DNA of 19,874 nucleotides, from the NCBI GenBank assembly GCA_030849075.1, contig JASAOO010003062.1, forward strand, positions 1 to 19,874, written 5' to 3'. This DNA comes from Zelonia costaricensis (Eukaryota; Euglenozoa; Kinetoplastea; Trypanosomatida; Trypanosomatidae). The notes under the pieces are model-generated. The model was given only the letters and a program-made list of their open reading frames with translations, was not told the DNA's origin and searched no databases. The position numbers and the translations under genes were made by a program. Shown here one piece after another: positions 1 through 8,205 of this stretch (positions are counted from its first letter, which is position 1; every line of letters starts with the position of its first letter).

Positions 1-618
1 TGGTGGGAGTTGAAACGAAGGAAGGTCCAGTACAAACAAAGGTGGGAAACAAGGGGGTGTAGGCGAGCGCGTTGCTGATGCAGGCAGTGTGTTGATGTGT
101 GTGTGTGCGTGTAGTTGTTGGTGTGTTTGTGTGTTGGTGTGTGTGAGGGGGGGGGAGGACCAGGCGCAGTTCACACCGGATTCAGACGGTGAATGGGGGA
201 AGATGACGCAAAGGAAGAGTGTGAGGGTAGGACATCGTTGTACTGCAGAGGCGGTTCAATTCGGTTCGTCGTAGACGGAGGGCCGCATGCGAGAAGAAGC
301 GCCGAATCTTGCTGGACGAGACGGCGCCGGTGATGGAGCCTCTCACCCCCCCCTCCCCCTTCACACGCCCGCATCGGCGGTTGCGGTGCGCGCCTCGTAT
401 TGCTCGCATGTCTCGACGGAGTTAAGGCGTAGGCGCACATCCATCAGCTGTTCCCCTGCATGCACGTGTGCTTGGTTACTCCTCAGTCTTTTTACTTTTT
501 TGCCTATCGAAATAGGGGCGCATTCGCGATGCTCTGGCGGAAGGCGGCAGTCTCCCCCTGCCCACGTGCCCCCCCCCCTCCACACCGCCTTCCACGAAGG
601 GCCGCAGTGCTTTCGGTC
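1..618. other. Spacer downstream of the ELP3-like gene (3' UTR side)
   Basis: No convincing gene is seen here. On the transcribed minus strand this stretch follows the ELP3-like stop codon, so it should contain that gene's 3' UTR and perhaps the start of the next spacer. It has a TG-rich run at about 90-146 followed by a G run near 147-157, and C-rich runs near 347-360 and 568-580. Short open frames on both strands are low in complexity and resemble no protein I know. A tRNA-like B-box string near 251 has no matching stems. Confidence 0.6.
90..157. repeat. TG-rich microsatellite with adjacent G run
   Basis: This is an imperfect TG/TTG/TGTTG run ending in a block of G. On the transcribed minus strand it reads as CA-rich sequence preceded by a C run. 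Such runs are common in Leishmania spacers and UTRs. No function can be read from it. Confidence 0.75.
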
Positions 619-2934
619 TCACAAAGAGTTGCCGGACCTCGCCACCTCGGCGCTGCTGTCCCCGTCGTCGTGGTCGACCTTCTCGGCGTCCCCGCACTCG
701 GAGCGAGGACGCTTGTGCGCCACAGACGCCCACCACGTCAGGGCACGGCGCCGCAGCCCCGCGCACCACGTCACGGCGTCGGCACGGAGCTGCGAGATGG
801 CCGTTGCCGACAGCGGCGATGTCTGCCGCGGCGGCGGCGTCTCGAGGAGTAACGAGGCGGTGCAGGTGGCGCGGCGCCGCGCGAGACGCTGCAGGAGATC
901 CTCGTCCCCCTCCAGCGAGAAGGCCGCGGGGACCGGGGTCGACGTCGCAGCCCGCGCGCCGTCCGCCTTGGCCGTCTCCTCCGCCGAGTCGAGGGCCTTG
1001 ATCAAGAAGCCGCCACGATGGGCGGCGACGAGGTGGTAGCCGCGCCGCTTGTAGTAGCCTCGCACGCCGACCCCGCTGATCACGGCAATCTGCATGTACC
1101 CCGCCTCCCGCGCAATCGCCTCGGCGCGCTCGAGAAGACGCCGGCCGATGCCCGTGTGTTGCGCAGCCGCTGGTGCCGCCGCGCCGGCGCCGCCCTCTTC
1201 CGTGTACGTGGGCAGGAGGTTGCCGTACACGTGCAGCTCACGGATTAGCGCGCACGCGTCGAGCTCGGGGAATGGGCAGTCCCGGTTCCGCATGTCGAGT
1301 CGCAGGCGCAGGAAGCCCAGGATGGTCTCCTCCGCCGTCGGGGTCTCGAAGGACAGGAACACCTCCGTGCCCTCGCTGGCGGCGTACCGCCGCTCCCGCA
1401 GCACGGCCGCCTTCGCCTTGTGCGCCACGTCCTTGTCGCCCTTCACTTCACGGCACCGGATGCAGCGGCACCGCTCGCCCCGCTCCCGCAGCTTCAGCGC
1501 GAGCAGCTGGCGCAGGTTGGCCACCTCGACACCGGCCAGCACGTAGTCGACGGGGATGTCGCGGATGACACGGTTGATGCGGATCCAGGGGTGCACACGT
1601 GCCTTGGCGTAGAGCAGCACCTCGATCAAGTTGTCCAGCCCGTACGGGACGTACTTGCCCTCCTTGTACCACTGCTCAATCACGGTGAAGGGCGTGGTCT
1701 GGCAGGGGTACACCTTCCACTGATCCGCCTGCAGGTAGGGGTCACTGAGTACGTCGTCAAACATAACCCGATCAAGTGCGGGGGTGGCACCGGGCAGGTC
1801 AGGCATGAGGTGGATGTCCACCTTGAAGCAGCTATCCTTGAGCAGCTTAATGGCGTTGCGCGTGTCGTCGCGAGTCGACTGGCGGTTCACGTAGGTGAGG
1901 ATGCCGTCGTCGGTGTGCTGCACGCCGAGCTGCACGCGGGTGCACCCGTAGCGCCGCAGTTCCACCAGCATCGCTGGGTTTACCGTGTCCGGCCGCGTCT
2001 CCAGCGTCACGCCGATGATCTTGCAGTGCGCCGACTCGTTCAACAGCTGCTCCTGCAGCAGGTCCAGCGGGGGGCGCCGCGGGGTCGAGGGCGGGTCGAA
2101 CATTGTGTTGGCGGCGTAGAAGAGGTCGCGAATGAACCGATCGCGGTAGGCCACCGGGTAGCTTTCCCAGGTGCCGCCCAGCACGAGCAGCTCCACCTTG
2201 TCCGCCGGGTGCCCAATCGCGACGAGCGACCGCACGCGCTCTTCGAACTGTCGGTACGGGTCGAACTCGAGCCGGTTCGCGCGGCGCACGCCCGGCTCGT
2301 TGAGCAGGTAGCTGCGCGGCTGGCCTGGCTCGTTGGGGCAGTAGTAACAGTTCCACTGGCAGCTGAAGCGCTGGCCATCGGGGTAGGCCGAGGTGAAGAC
2401 GGTCACGACGAGCACGCCGGACTGGCTGCGTGGTGCCTTGAAGACGAGGTAGCGCTCCAGCACAGGGCAGACGACTGAGGCCGTCTGCGTGGGGGCCGGC
2501 GATGCGGTGCCACCGGGTGCACCGAGACCGAGGTCCTCCATGTCCGGCACCGGGAGCGCGTCTGGTGCGGCGACGTTTGCGGAGGAGGAGCCCGCCGCAC
2601 TGGCCGCTGCATCGCGTGTCAAGGCCTGCCGCACGAGGTGCTTGTAGCCGGCGAGCAGCAGCGACTTTTTGAAGACGCGGCGGTACTTCTTCTGCAGCCG
2701 GCGCTGTGCCTTCTCAATATCCGTGTCGCAGTGCGGCTCGGTGGCCACGAGATCGCGCACGAACGCCGATGCGGCCGCGACATCCGCTGCGGAGAAGTCG
2801 GTCGGGTCCTCCTCCTGCAACAGCCGCTCCAGTGTGGGGAGGTTGGCCAGCTTGTGCTCGAGCCGGCCCCAGTCCACATGTGCCGTGCTCAGCCGCGTCG
2901 GCGCCTCCTGCTCCGCGTCGCTGTCTGAGGACAT
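619..2934 (-). CDS. ELP3: Elp3-family radical SAM / GNAT acetyltransferase (ELP3-like, possibly the ELP3b paralogue)
   Basis: Elp3 is the catalytic subunit of Elongator. It combines a radical SAM domain with a GNAT acetyltransferase fold and modifies wobble uridines of tRNA; a chromatin role has also been proposed. The start at 2934 is the first in-frame ATG, giving 771 residues; the frame upstream is entered only through GTG. Visible marks are Cys192, Cys196 and Cys199 (CX3CX2C), a GGTW strand soon after, ETRPD at 312-316, a CRCIRC linker at 489-494, an RELHVYG strand, the acetyl-CoA loop QHTGIG at 592-597, and the ISGVGVRGYYKRRGY end of the GNAT fold. The fold ends near residue 646, leaving a 125-residue tail with KRPR at 741-744. 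Human ELP3 is about 547 residues, so both ends are extended. T. brucei is reported to have two Elp3 proteins, one nucleolar; I cannot tell which this matches. The family call is secure, the paralogue is not. Confidence 0.93.
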   Translation of the reverse strand: MSSDSDAEQEAPTRLSTAHVDWGRLEHKLANLPTLERLLQEEDPTDFSAADVAAASAFVRDLVATEPHCDTDIEKAQRRLQKKYRRVFKKSLLLAGYKHLVRQALTRDAAASAAGSSSANVAAPDALPVPDMEDLGLGAPGGTASPAPTQTASVVCPVLERYLVFKAPRSQSGVLVVTVFTSAYPDGQRFSCQWNCYYCPNEPGQPRSYLLNEPGVRRANRLEFDPYRQFEERVRSLVAIGHPADKVELLVLGGTWESYPVAYRDRFIRDLFYAANTMFDPPSTPRRPPLDLLQEQLLNESAHCKIIGVTLETRPDTVNPAMLVELRRYGCTRVQLGVQHTDDGILTYVNRQSTRDDTRNAIKLLKDSCFKVDIHLMPDLPGATPALDRVMFDDVLSDPYLQADQWKVYPCQTTPFTVIEQWYKEGKYVPYGLDNLIEVLLYAKARVHPWIRINRVIRDIPVDYVLAGVEVANLRQLLALKLRERGERCRCIRCREVKGDKDVAHKAKAAVLRERRYAASEGTEVFLSFETPTAEETILGFLRLRLDMRNRDCPFPELDACALIRELHVYGNLLPTYTEEGGAGAAAPAAAQHTGIGRRLLERAEAIAREAGYMQIAVISGVGVRGYYKRRGYHLVAAHRGGFLIKALDSAEETAKADGARAATSTPVPAAFSLEGDEDLLQRLARRRATCTASLLLETPPPRQTSPLSATAISQLRADAVTWCAGLRRRALTWWASVAHKRPRSECGDAEKVDHDDGDSSAEVARSGNSL

Positions 2935-2977
2935 GCAATCAAGGCGCAGAACGGTAGGCGGTGGGCACCGCGTGCGT

Positions 2978-3064
2978 CTGCGTGTGTGCACGATGAGCAG
3001 CGATGCGGCAGCGTGTCAACAGGCCGTCGGCAAGTTACAGGAGAGCCGAACGGGAAAGAAGGGA
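2978..3064 (-). promoter_or_regulatory. Candidate spliced-leader acceptor region of the ELP3-like gene
   Basis: On the minus strand a pyrimidine stretch at 3051-3064 is followed by a segment with no AG until the CAG whose AG is at 2978-2979. That would give a 43-nt 5' UTR with no upstream ATG. A second candidate is the AG at 3066-3067, downstream of the C-rich tract at 3111-3126, giving a 5' UTR of about 130 nt, also free of ATG. Both leave 2934 as the first start codon. This is inference from tract and AG spacing only. Confidence 0.4.
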
Positions 3065-3083
3065 GCTGGCGATGAATATGGAA

Positions 3084-3105
3084 GTGTGTGTGTGTGTGTG
3101 TGTGT
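3084..3105. repeat. (GT)n microsatellite
   Basis: A perfect GT run that reads as AC on the transcribed strand. It lies between a C-rich tract and the ELP3-like start, in or next to the probable acceptor region. Confidence 0.9.
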
Positions 3106-4188
3106 TTTGTGGGGGGGAGGGGGGGGTATTCAACTAAGGTAGAGTAAGTGATCCGTCGCAGGGCGTATGTGAGGTTGGGGGGAGGGGGGAATGGAGACGA
3201 GTAAAAGGGAACCTGTGGGTGAAGCCACGCATCGACGTGCGGCGCCAGCGGAGCTCTAGAGTGTTGCGTGTGCAAGGGCGACCACAAGTGTCGGTGCGCA
3301 CTTCCGCAGAAGCAGGTCGTGTACTGCGGCGCACACTCGCACGGTGTATGTGTGGGAAGGGAGGGGGGATGCAAAGGTGGGCAGGAAACCGAGGAGGTGG
3401 AAGTGATGTGGTCGCAGCTGCCACCGCCCGTTGGGGGACGCACAAGGCGTTGAGGTGCCTCTTGCACCTGAGTGAGGGAGCGGGTCGCGTGACGGTGCAC
3501 GTGGTGTGTGACGGCGGAGCGGTTGTACCGCGTTGGGGAGAACCACGTCGCAGGACTGAGCCCAGAGGCGGTCCCACATGGAGGCCAGCGTGAGGTTGCC
3601 AGACGACTCTTGCCACCTCGTCTTCTCTTCCAACCATCCATGTTGCCATCACGGCCAAGCCACGTGCTCACTGTTAACGCGTCTCCCACTTCTAGGTCAC
3701 TTTGCGTTCACGTCGTGTGTCCTCGATGCGCCCAGCGGTGGGAGTGTGTTAGTGCCGCACCCACACGCGGTGGCACTCCGCAACATAAGGGAAAGGGGGA
3801 AAAGCGGGAGAGGAGAGAACGACAACGTTCAAGAGAGAAAACAGGAAGACGAACTTGGCGCATCCGCAGACACGGGCAGCCAGCGGCCGCCCGCAACGGA
3901 CGCTGGCACCGAACACGCGGAAGAGACAGCCCGTGGAGAAGAGCGACGAGGAAAGGAGAGGGGAGGGAGCGGTGGGTGCTCCCCGACCTTCGATCGCGCG
4001 CCACTCCTCCATGCCGCCCCCCACTCGTCATCGACCACATGTGCGCAGTCGTGTGTGGATGGCCGGCTTACCCAGCCTTATCGGACTCAAGCGGGTCCAC
4101 CTCCCGACCCCACAACACACAAGAGGTACGCGAGGAGGACAAATGGGAAAGGAGTGGCAGCCTGCAGGGACGAGCACGCATGCAAACA

Positions 4189-4212
4189 AACACACACACA
4201 CACACACACACA
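4189..4212. repeat. (CA)n microsatellite
   Basis: An AC/CA run of about 24 bases in the probable 3' UTR of the PRL phosphatase gene; it reads as GU in the transcript. A shorter CA run lies at 4330-4345. Confidence 0.9.
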
Positions 4213-4329
4213 TCACGCATGTCTGCCACCACCACCTCGGGTGCCTTGTCGCAACGTTACCAGCTCACCTACCGGTCTGGCGACCCGAGGACACCAACAC
4301 GAACGCTACAAATCCAAGAAACTGATATT

Positions 4330-4345
4330 CACACACACACACACA
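4330..4345. repeat. Short (CA)n run
   Basis: A run of alternating C and A downstream (in transcript sense) of the PRL phosphatase stop codon. It reads as GU in the probable 3' UTR. Confidence 0.8.
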
Positions 4346-4617
4346 TGCACACGCACGGACAGACGCATGACCCATTCGTACAGGCACCTCAACAAACACA
4401 CGCACGAGCTTACTCGCACTTAAGAACCGTGCTCGCGCGCGACATCAACGAGTCGCTAAGAGCCCTGGAGAGAGGAGGGAAGAAAGTGGGGGAAGGCTTG
4501 CAACCACACAGCAAGACAGCCTTCAACAGCGACTCCACTGGCGAGCCCGGTGTCCACCACTGCACCACCAGACATCGCGCCCACCCCCAAAACGTGTGGA
4601 GAGGCCCGTTGCTGGCG

Positions 4618-5148
4618 TTACATGACGGCACAGTTGGTGCACACGAGGGAGCGGTCGTTGGACTGATGAGTGCGCGGCTTGTACCTCATGAGCCAGTTGA
4701 GCTGGACCTGGTTGATGGCCCCCTTGCGCCGCTCCCGCACGTAGCCGACCGCGTCCAGCGGCGCCATGTTGCCGTACTCCACCAGCGCGAGCGCCACGAG
4801 GATCGGGGCGCGGCCCAGGCCGGCCACGCAGTGCACGGCGATCGTCGCCGGTGGTGTCTTTCCCACCTCGTTCGAGAGCAGGTCGAGCCAGCTGTCCATC
4901 ACGGGCTGCGTCGGCGGCGCACCGTCGTCGAAGGTCCAGCCGTGCACCTGAATGCCATTCTTCTCCACAAGCTCCGCGTTGTATGTCGGACCGCAGGCGC
5001 GCACGAGGTGGTGCACGTTGTGCCGCTGCAGCAGCTTCACGTAGGTGGGCAGGCTGCTCGGGCTGGGGGCATCGAGGATGAGAAAGCGAAACACAACTTC
5101 GTCTGTCCCGTTGCGCTTGCAGTCCACCACCGTGCCGTTGATGTCCAT
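4618..5148 (-). CDS. PRL-1: PRL-type protein tyrosine phosphatase with CaaX box
   Basis: This is a small dual-specificity-type phosphatase of the PRL (phosphatase of regenerating liver) family, 176 residues, the usual family size. The signature loop is HCVAGLGRAP, with catalytic Cys107 and Arg113; its Ala after the Val and the AGLGR core are typical of PRLs. The general-acid loop WTFDDGAPP places Asp75 at the expected distance. Cys52 matches the family cysteine that can form a regulatory disulfide with the catalytic one. The protein ends in CAVM, a CaaX box whose final Met favours farnesylation of Cys173. Membrane attachment, probably to endomembranes, is therefore expected. PRL homologues have been described in T. 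cruzi (endocytic pathway) and in Leishmania (released in vesicles). Unlike mammalian PRLs, the stretch before the CaaX box is only weakly basic. The start is an ATG with normal family alignment. Confidence 0.95.
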   Translation of the reverse strand: MDINGTVVDCKRNGTDEVVFRFLILDAPSPSSLPTYVKLLQRHNVHHLVRACGPTYNAELVEKNGIQVHGWTFDDGAPPTQPVMDSWLDLLSNEVGKTPPATIAVHCVAGLGRAPILVALALVEYGNMAPLDAVGYVRERRKGAINQVQLNWLMRYKPRTHQSNDRSLVCTNCAVM

Positions 5149-5250
5149 CCTGCTGCGTCGGAGATGGGACAGGGGCGGGGGGGGGTGAGATGGGCAACTA
5201 CAAGACAGAGCGGGAAGTGATTGAGCCGTCCCCGGGGTAACAACACCAGG

Positions 5251-5298
5251 CTACGCCTCCGTGAGGAGGACGGGGGAGGAGGAGGGGGAGTGGAGCGG
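5251..5298 (-). promoter_or_regulatory. Candidate polypyrimidine tract and acceptor of the PRL gene
   Basis: On the minus strand a C/T-rich tract at 5261-5298 contains no AG; the first AGs after it lie at 5257-5258 and 5251-5252 (the latter a UAG). A 5' UTR of about 102-108 nt would result, with no ATG before the start at 5148. A further possible UAG acceptor is at 5198-5199. The choice is inference. Confidence 0.4.
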
Positions 5299-6210
5299 TC
5301 GACGGGGCGCGAGAGGGGCAGACACGCGAAACAGACGAAGCGCAGAGGCAGCAGGGGCGCACAGTCACACGCAACGCGGGCAATGACGCACGGCAGAAGC
5401 GGCAGATACAGCGCGGCGCAACACACGTCCAACGTTGTCGCCTAGAGCACTTTACCTTCAAAAGTGGGGGGAGGAGAACACAACAAAGCGAGCGAGACAG
5501 AGAGCCCGCGAGCACCGCAAACAAGCAGGCGGTGGTGTAGCCGTAGGCGGGGGCGCCGTAGCGTCGGCTGCCAGAGCCGAGGGAGAAGAAGCGTTGATGG
5601 ACGGGGGGAGCGGGGACGCCAACAGCGCGGCTGGAGGGACGCACACGTGCGCAGCGCTTGAAGTCAGACACGCAAATAGACAGAGGCGAAGCGGTTCACG
5701 CAGCAGCGGGGTTCACTCCTCTTGCGCCACAGCAACACGCAGCGATGGAGAAGTAGACGAAATTGGGGTCGCCGGGGGGAGGGCCGGTGGACGCCAAGCG
5801 ATAGGCACAAGCGGCACAACAGCGGAGCGTGTGTGTAGAGGGGAAGGGGGGTGGCACTGATGGGGAGAGCAGACAAGAGAGGAAGAGAAGGAGGAGGGGG
5901 GAGCGCCACAGAGGGTGAAGGGGGGGGACACGTTCCTACGAGCACGGCATGGGTGAGGCTGCAGGGAGGGTTTACACGCACCGCCAGCCACCACTCAGGA
6001 AGGGCACAGAAAGGAGATAAGATAAGGACAGCTACGGCAGTGACGTGCGGGTGGCGAGGGGTGAGTAGTGCAAGCGTGAGAAGCGGAGCAAGGGAGGCAG
6101 TGGCGCGGCAGCGGGACTCGCGGCGCGCGAGAGTACGGCGAGTGCAGGAGAGGCAGTTGGGGGGGGCGGTGAAGCGACCGTAGATACTGATGCTCGCGTG
6201 TGCCGTTGGT

Positions 6211-6231
6211 GGTGTGTGTGTGTGTGTGCGT
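6211..6231. repeat. (GT)n microsatellite
   Basis: A GT run within the long spacer; it reads as AC on the transcribed strand. Confidence 0.85.
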
Positions 6232-7398
6232 GACGGGTGGTTCGGTAGTGGCCGCAGTAGAGAGCGCGATAGGAGAGAGAGACAGAGGGGGGTGGGCAGG
6301 GGGTGAGGGGGGTGTGCGGAGCACGTCGACCGCATGCGTACTGCGCACAACGGACGAAGTCGCCCATGGGGAAGCCAGGAAGGGAGGCGCCAACGTGCGT
6401 GCTACGCGGACCATCCTTAACAGCGCGCTGCGCGTTGCTCCCTTCCGCGGCTGCGGTTGCGCGCCGGAGGTGCCGCGGATGGATAAGTACCGAGTGCGGC
6501 AACGGTGGCCACCCTCGAGAACGCACCGCGGGTGGGCCCCGGCTCTTTGCAACTATTGTGTGTCTTGTGCGCTTTGCGTGTTGTGCGGGGCGGGGTGGGG
6601 TCGTCCACCACGGGGCGACAACGGGGGTCGAGAGAAGGCGTGGCAGGGACGTGGGTCGATGCCGCCGCAGCACTGTACAGCAAGAGGACTGAGGGGCTGA
6701 GGGCTGAGGGGAGGTGAGAACGCAGCGGGCGGAGGAGAAGAAAAAGCAAGAAAGAGACGAGACGCAAGGCGGAGCTGAAGCCGCTGCAGGAGGCTGACGG
6801 CGGCAAACGCCGTGGCTGCACGTGGACAGGCGCGCTTCAACTCGGAGGCACACGCAACAGCAGCGCAGGCCCATGGCACACCTCCGTGGTCATTGCGGAG
6901 AGCCCACAGCCTGCCCGCACGTTGGCCTGTTCGACGAAGCGAAAAGTGGAAGAGGAGGAGGAGAGCAAGATATGTGCACATCTTCCATAATACACACACC
7001 CACGTACACACCCCGAACCCCGCTCACACACACCAGCACGCAGACACACACAGTGTGGGGAAGAGCGTCGAGAGCTTCGAGGAACGCCGAGCTCCCCCCG
7101 CCCCAAGTCTCCCGTTCCCTCCCACCGCCGCCGTCGCCTTCTCCCAAGAGCGCTCAAGAAGGCGCACCACGTAGCGACTCAGAACCACACCCACCCACTC
7201 ACACCCACACACGACGGCGAAAACAAAGTGGTGAAGTCAAACAACAAACACCACGTAACGACAATACGGGCGAACATCACATGAGGCGAAACACGCCCCA
7301 CTACCGAAACGGAGAAGAGCAAAGAGGAAGAGAAAAAGAAGAAAATACGGGAGGGGAGGGGGGCAAGCCGGAGAGGGTGAGTTCACGGCGTCAGATTG

Positions 7399-7421
7399 CC
7401 CGTGTGTGTGAGTGTGTGTGA
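7399..7421. repeat. GT-rich run
   Basis: Two short GT runs interrupted by a GA step, in the probable 3' UTR of the ankyrin-hydrolase gene. Confidence 0.7.
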
Positions 7422-8205
7422 GACAGTGACAGCTGTGGGTAGGTTGTCGTGCTTGACGTAAGCGCTTCCACTTGCACCAAAGCCGCCCCACGAGGCGTCA
7501 CAGTCGAGTCCCACTTCCAGTGCCCGCCCGCCGCAAAGGCGGAGGAAACCAAACACAAACAAGAGTGTAGAAGAATGAAGGGCGGGGAGGCGGTGGGGAG
7601 GCACATGGGCTGCAGTGCACGCACAGCATCGGCCCACATCAAGCGCAGTTCCCTCTCCCGGTTTTCTGTTCTGCGTCGCCGGCGATGATGGCGTGGCTCG
7701 ATGATGGAAGATGTGGACGGCGCAACAAACAAGCGGCGGCATCGCGTGCAGATGGTGCACCCCCCGAGTGCACTGCAGCCACATATGCGTGCACCGATCA
7801 GCTGCACGCCCCGCCCCCCCCCCTCCCACGCGCTCTCGCCGCACTCGTAAGGAAGGACTACCTGAAGAGGCGGTGCAGCCGGTGGCGCGGGAAAGAGTGG
7901 GTGGCACATCGTGGAGGAGTGAGGCAGGGAGGGAGGCCGACAAGTGGGCCCTCAGAGCGAGGTCAAGGGGGCTGTAAAGAACTGCAACGCATCCACCGCC
8001 CCTTTTCTGTGTCACGTATGCCTGGTACGACACTCGCGCTTCGGGCATTGCAGAAGGCCGTCACGTGCGTGACCCCTCCCGTGCGCTGGACCACATCGAG
8101 CGCACCGCCAAGAGTCCGACACAGCCCGCAACGCACCACCGCCCACCCACCCACCCTTCCCTCACACGCGAACGCAGCACACGGCATTCTCGCCGCCTTC
8201 ACATC

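Larger units (their letters stand above)
2935..4617. other. Spacer between the PRL phosphatase and ELP3-like genes
   Basis: About 1.7 kb without a convincing gene. In the transcribed direction it holds the PRL 3' UTR (high-coordinate end) and the ELP3-like 5' UTR (low-coordinate end). It contains a GT run at 3084-3105, a C-rich tract on the minus strand at 3111-3126 and CA runs at 4189-4212 and 4330-4345. Open frames on either strand encode poly-HT, Arg/Ser/Pro-rich sequence and have no recognisable domain. Confidence 0.6.
5149..8205. other. Long spacer between the ankyrin-hydrolase and PRL genes
   Basis: Three kilobases with no gene I can support, the longest gap in the window. In transcript sense it starts with the 3' UTR of the ankyrin-hydrolase gene and ends with the PRL 5' UTR. 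The + strand is strongly purine-rich over about 5220-6780, so the transcript side is made of pyrimidine blocks. Other contents are a GT run at 6211-6231, GT-rich sequence at 7399-7421, and CA/CCCA-rich stretches around 6990-7050 and 7185-7215. Minus-strand open frames of 228, 280 and 221 codons are Ser/Pro/Leu/Arg/Cys-rich with no domain and look spurious. A decayed retroposon or non-coding RNA cannot be excluded. Confidence 0.55.

Noticed and set aside
245..270. tRNA B-box-like string (ggttcaattc)
   Set aside because: The flanking bases do not pair into a T-arm stem, and no A box, anticodon arm or acceptor stem is found at the right distance.
1..618. SIDER-type retroposon in the ELP3-like 3' UTR
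   Set aside because: Such elements are common in Leishmania 3' UTRs, but I cannot recognise a signature with confidence and see no poly(A) tail or target duplications. A consensus search is needed to decide.
1420..2478. 352-codon open frame on the + strand
   Set aside because: Antisense to the well-supported ELP3-like gene; composition reflects the complementary frame.
2935..2991. 19-residue N-terminal extension of the ELP3-like protein
   Set aside because: The extension begins at a GTG. Nuclear genes of this group start at ATG, and the candidate acceptor at 2978-2979 falls inside the extension.
3508..5220. 570-codon open frame on the + strand
   Set aside because: It runs through spacer microsatellites (giving poly-HT) and then antisense through the whole PRL gene. 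It has no domain and lies opposite the direction of every real gene. GC-rich DNA has few stops, so long chance frames are expected.
6032..6874. 280-codon open frame on the minus strand in the long spacer
   Set aside because: It has the correct strand, but the product is Ser/Pro/Arg/Cys-rich low complexity with poly-HT and no domain; it overlaps pyrimidine tracts expected in a UTR.
7383..8048. 221-codon open frame on the minus strand, downstream of the ankyrin-hydrolase
   Set aside because: No domain, no even codon pattern, ends in a TH repeat from a microsatellite, and lies where the 3' UTR is expected.
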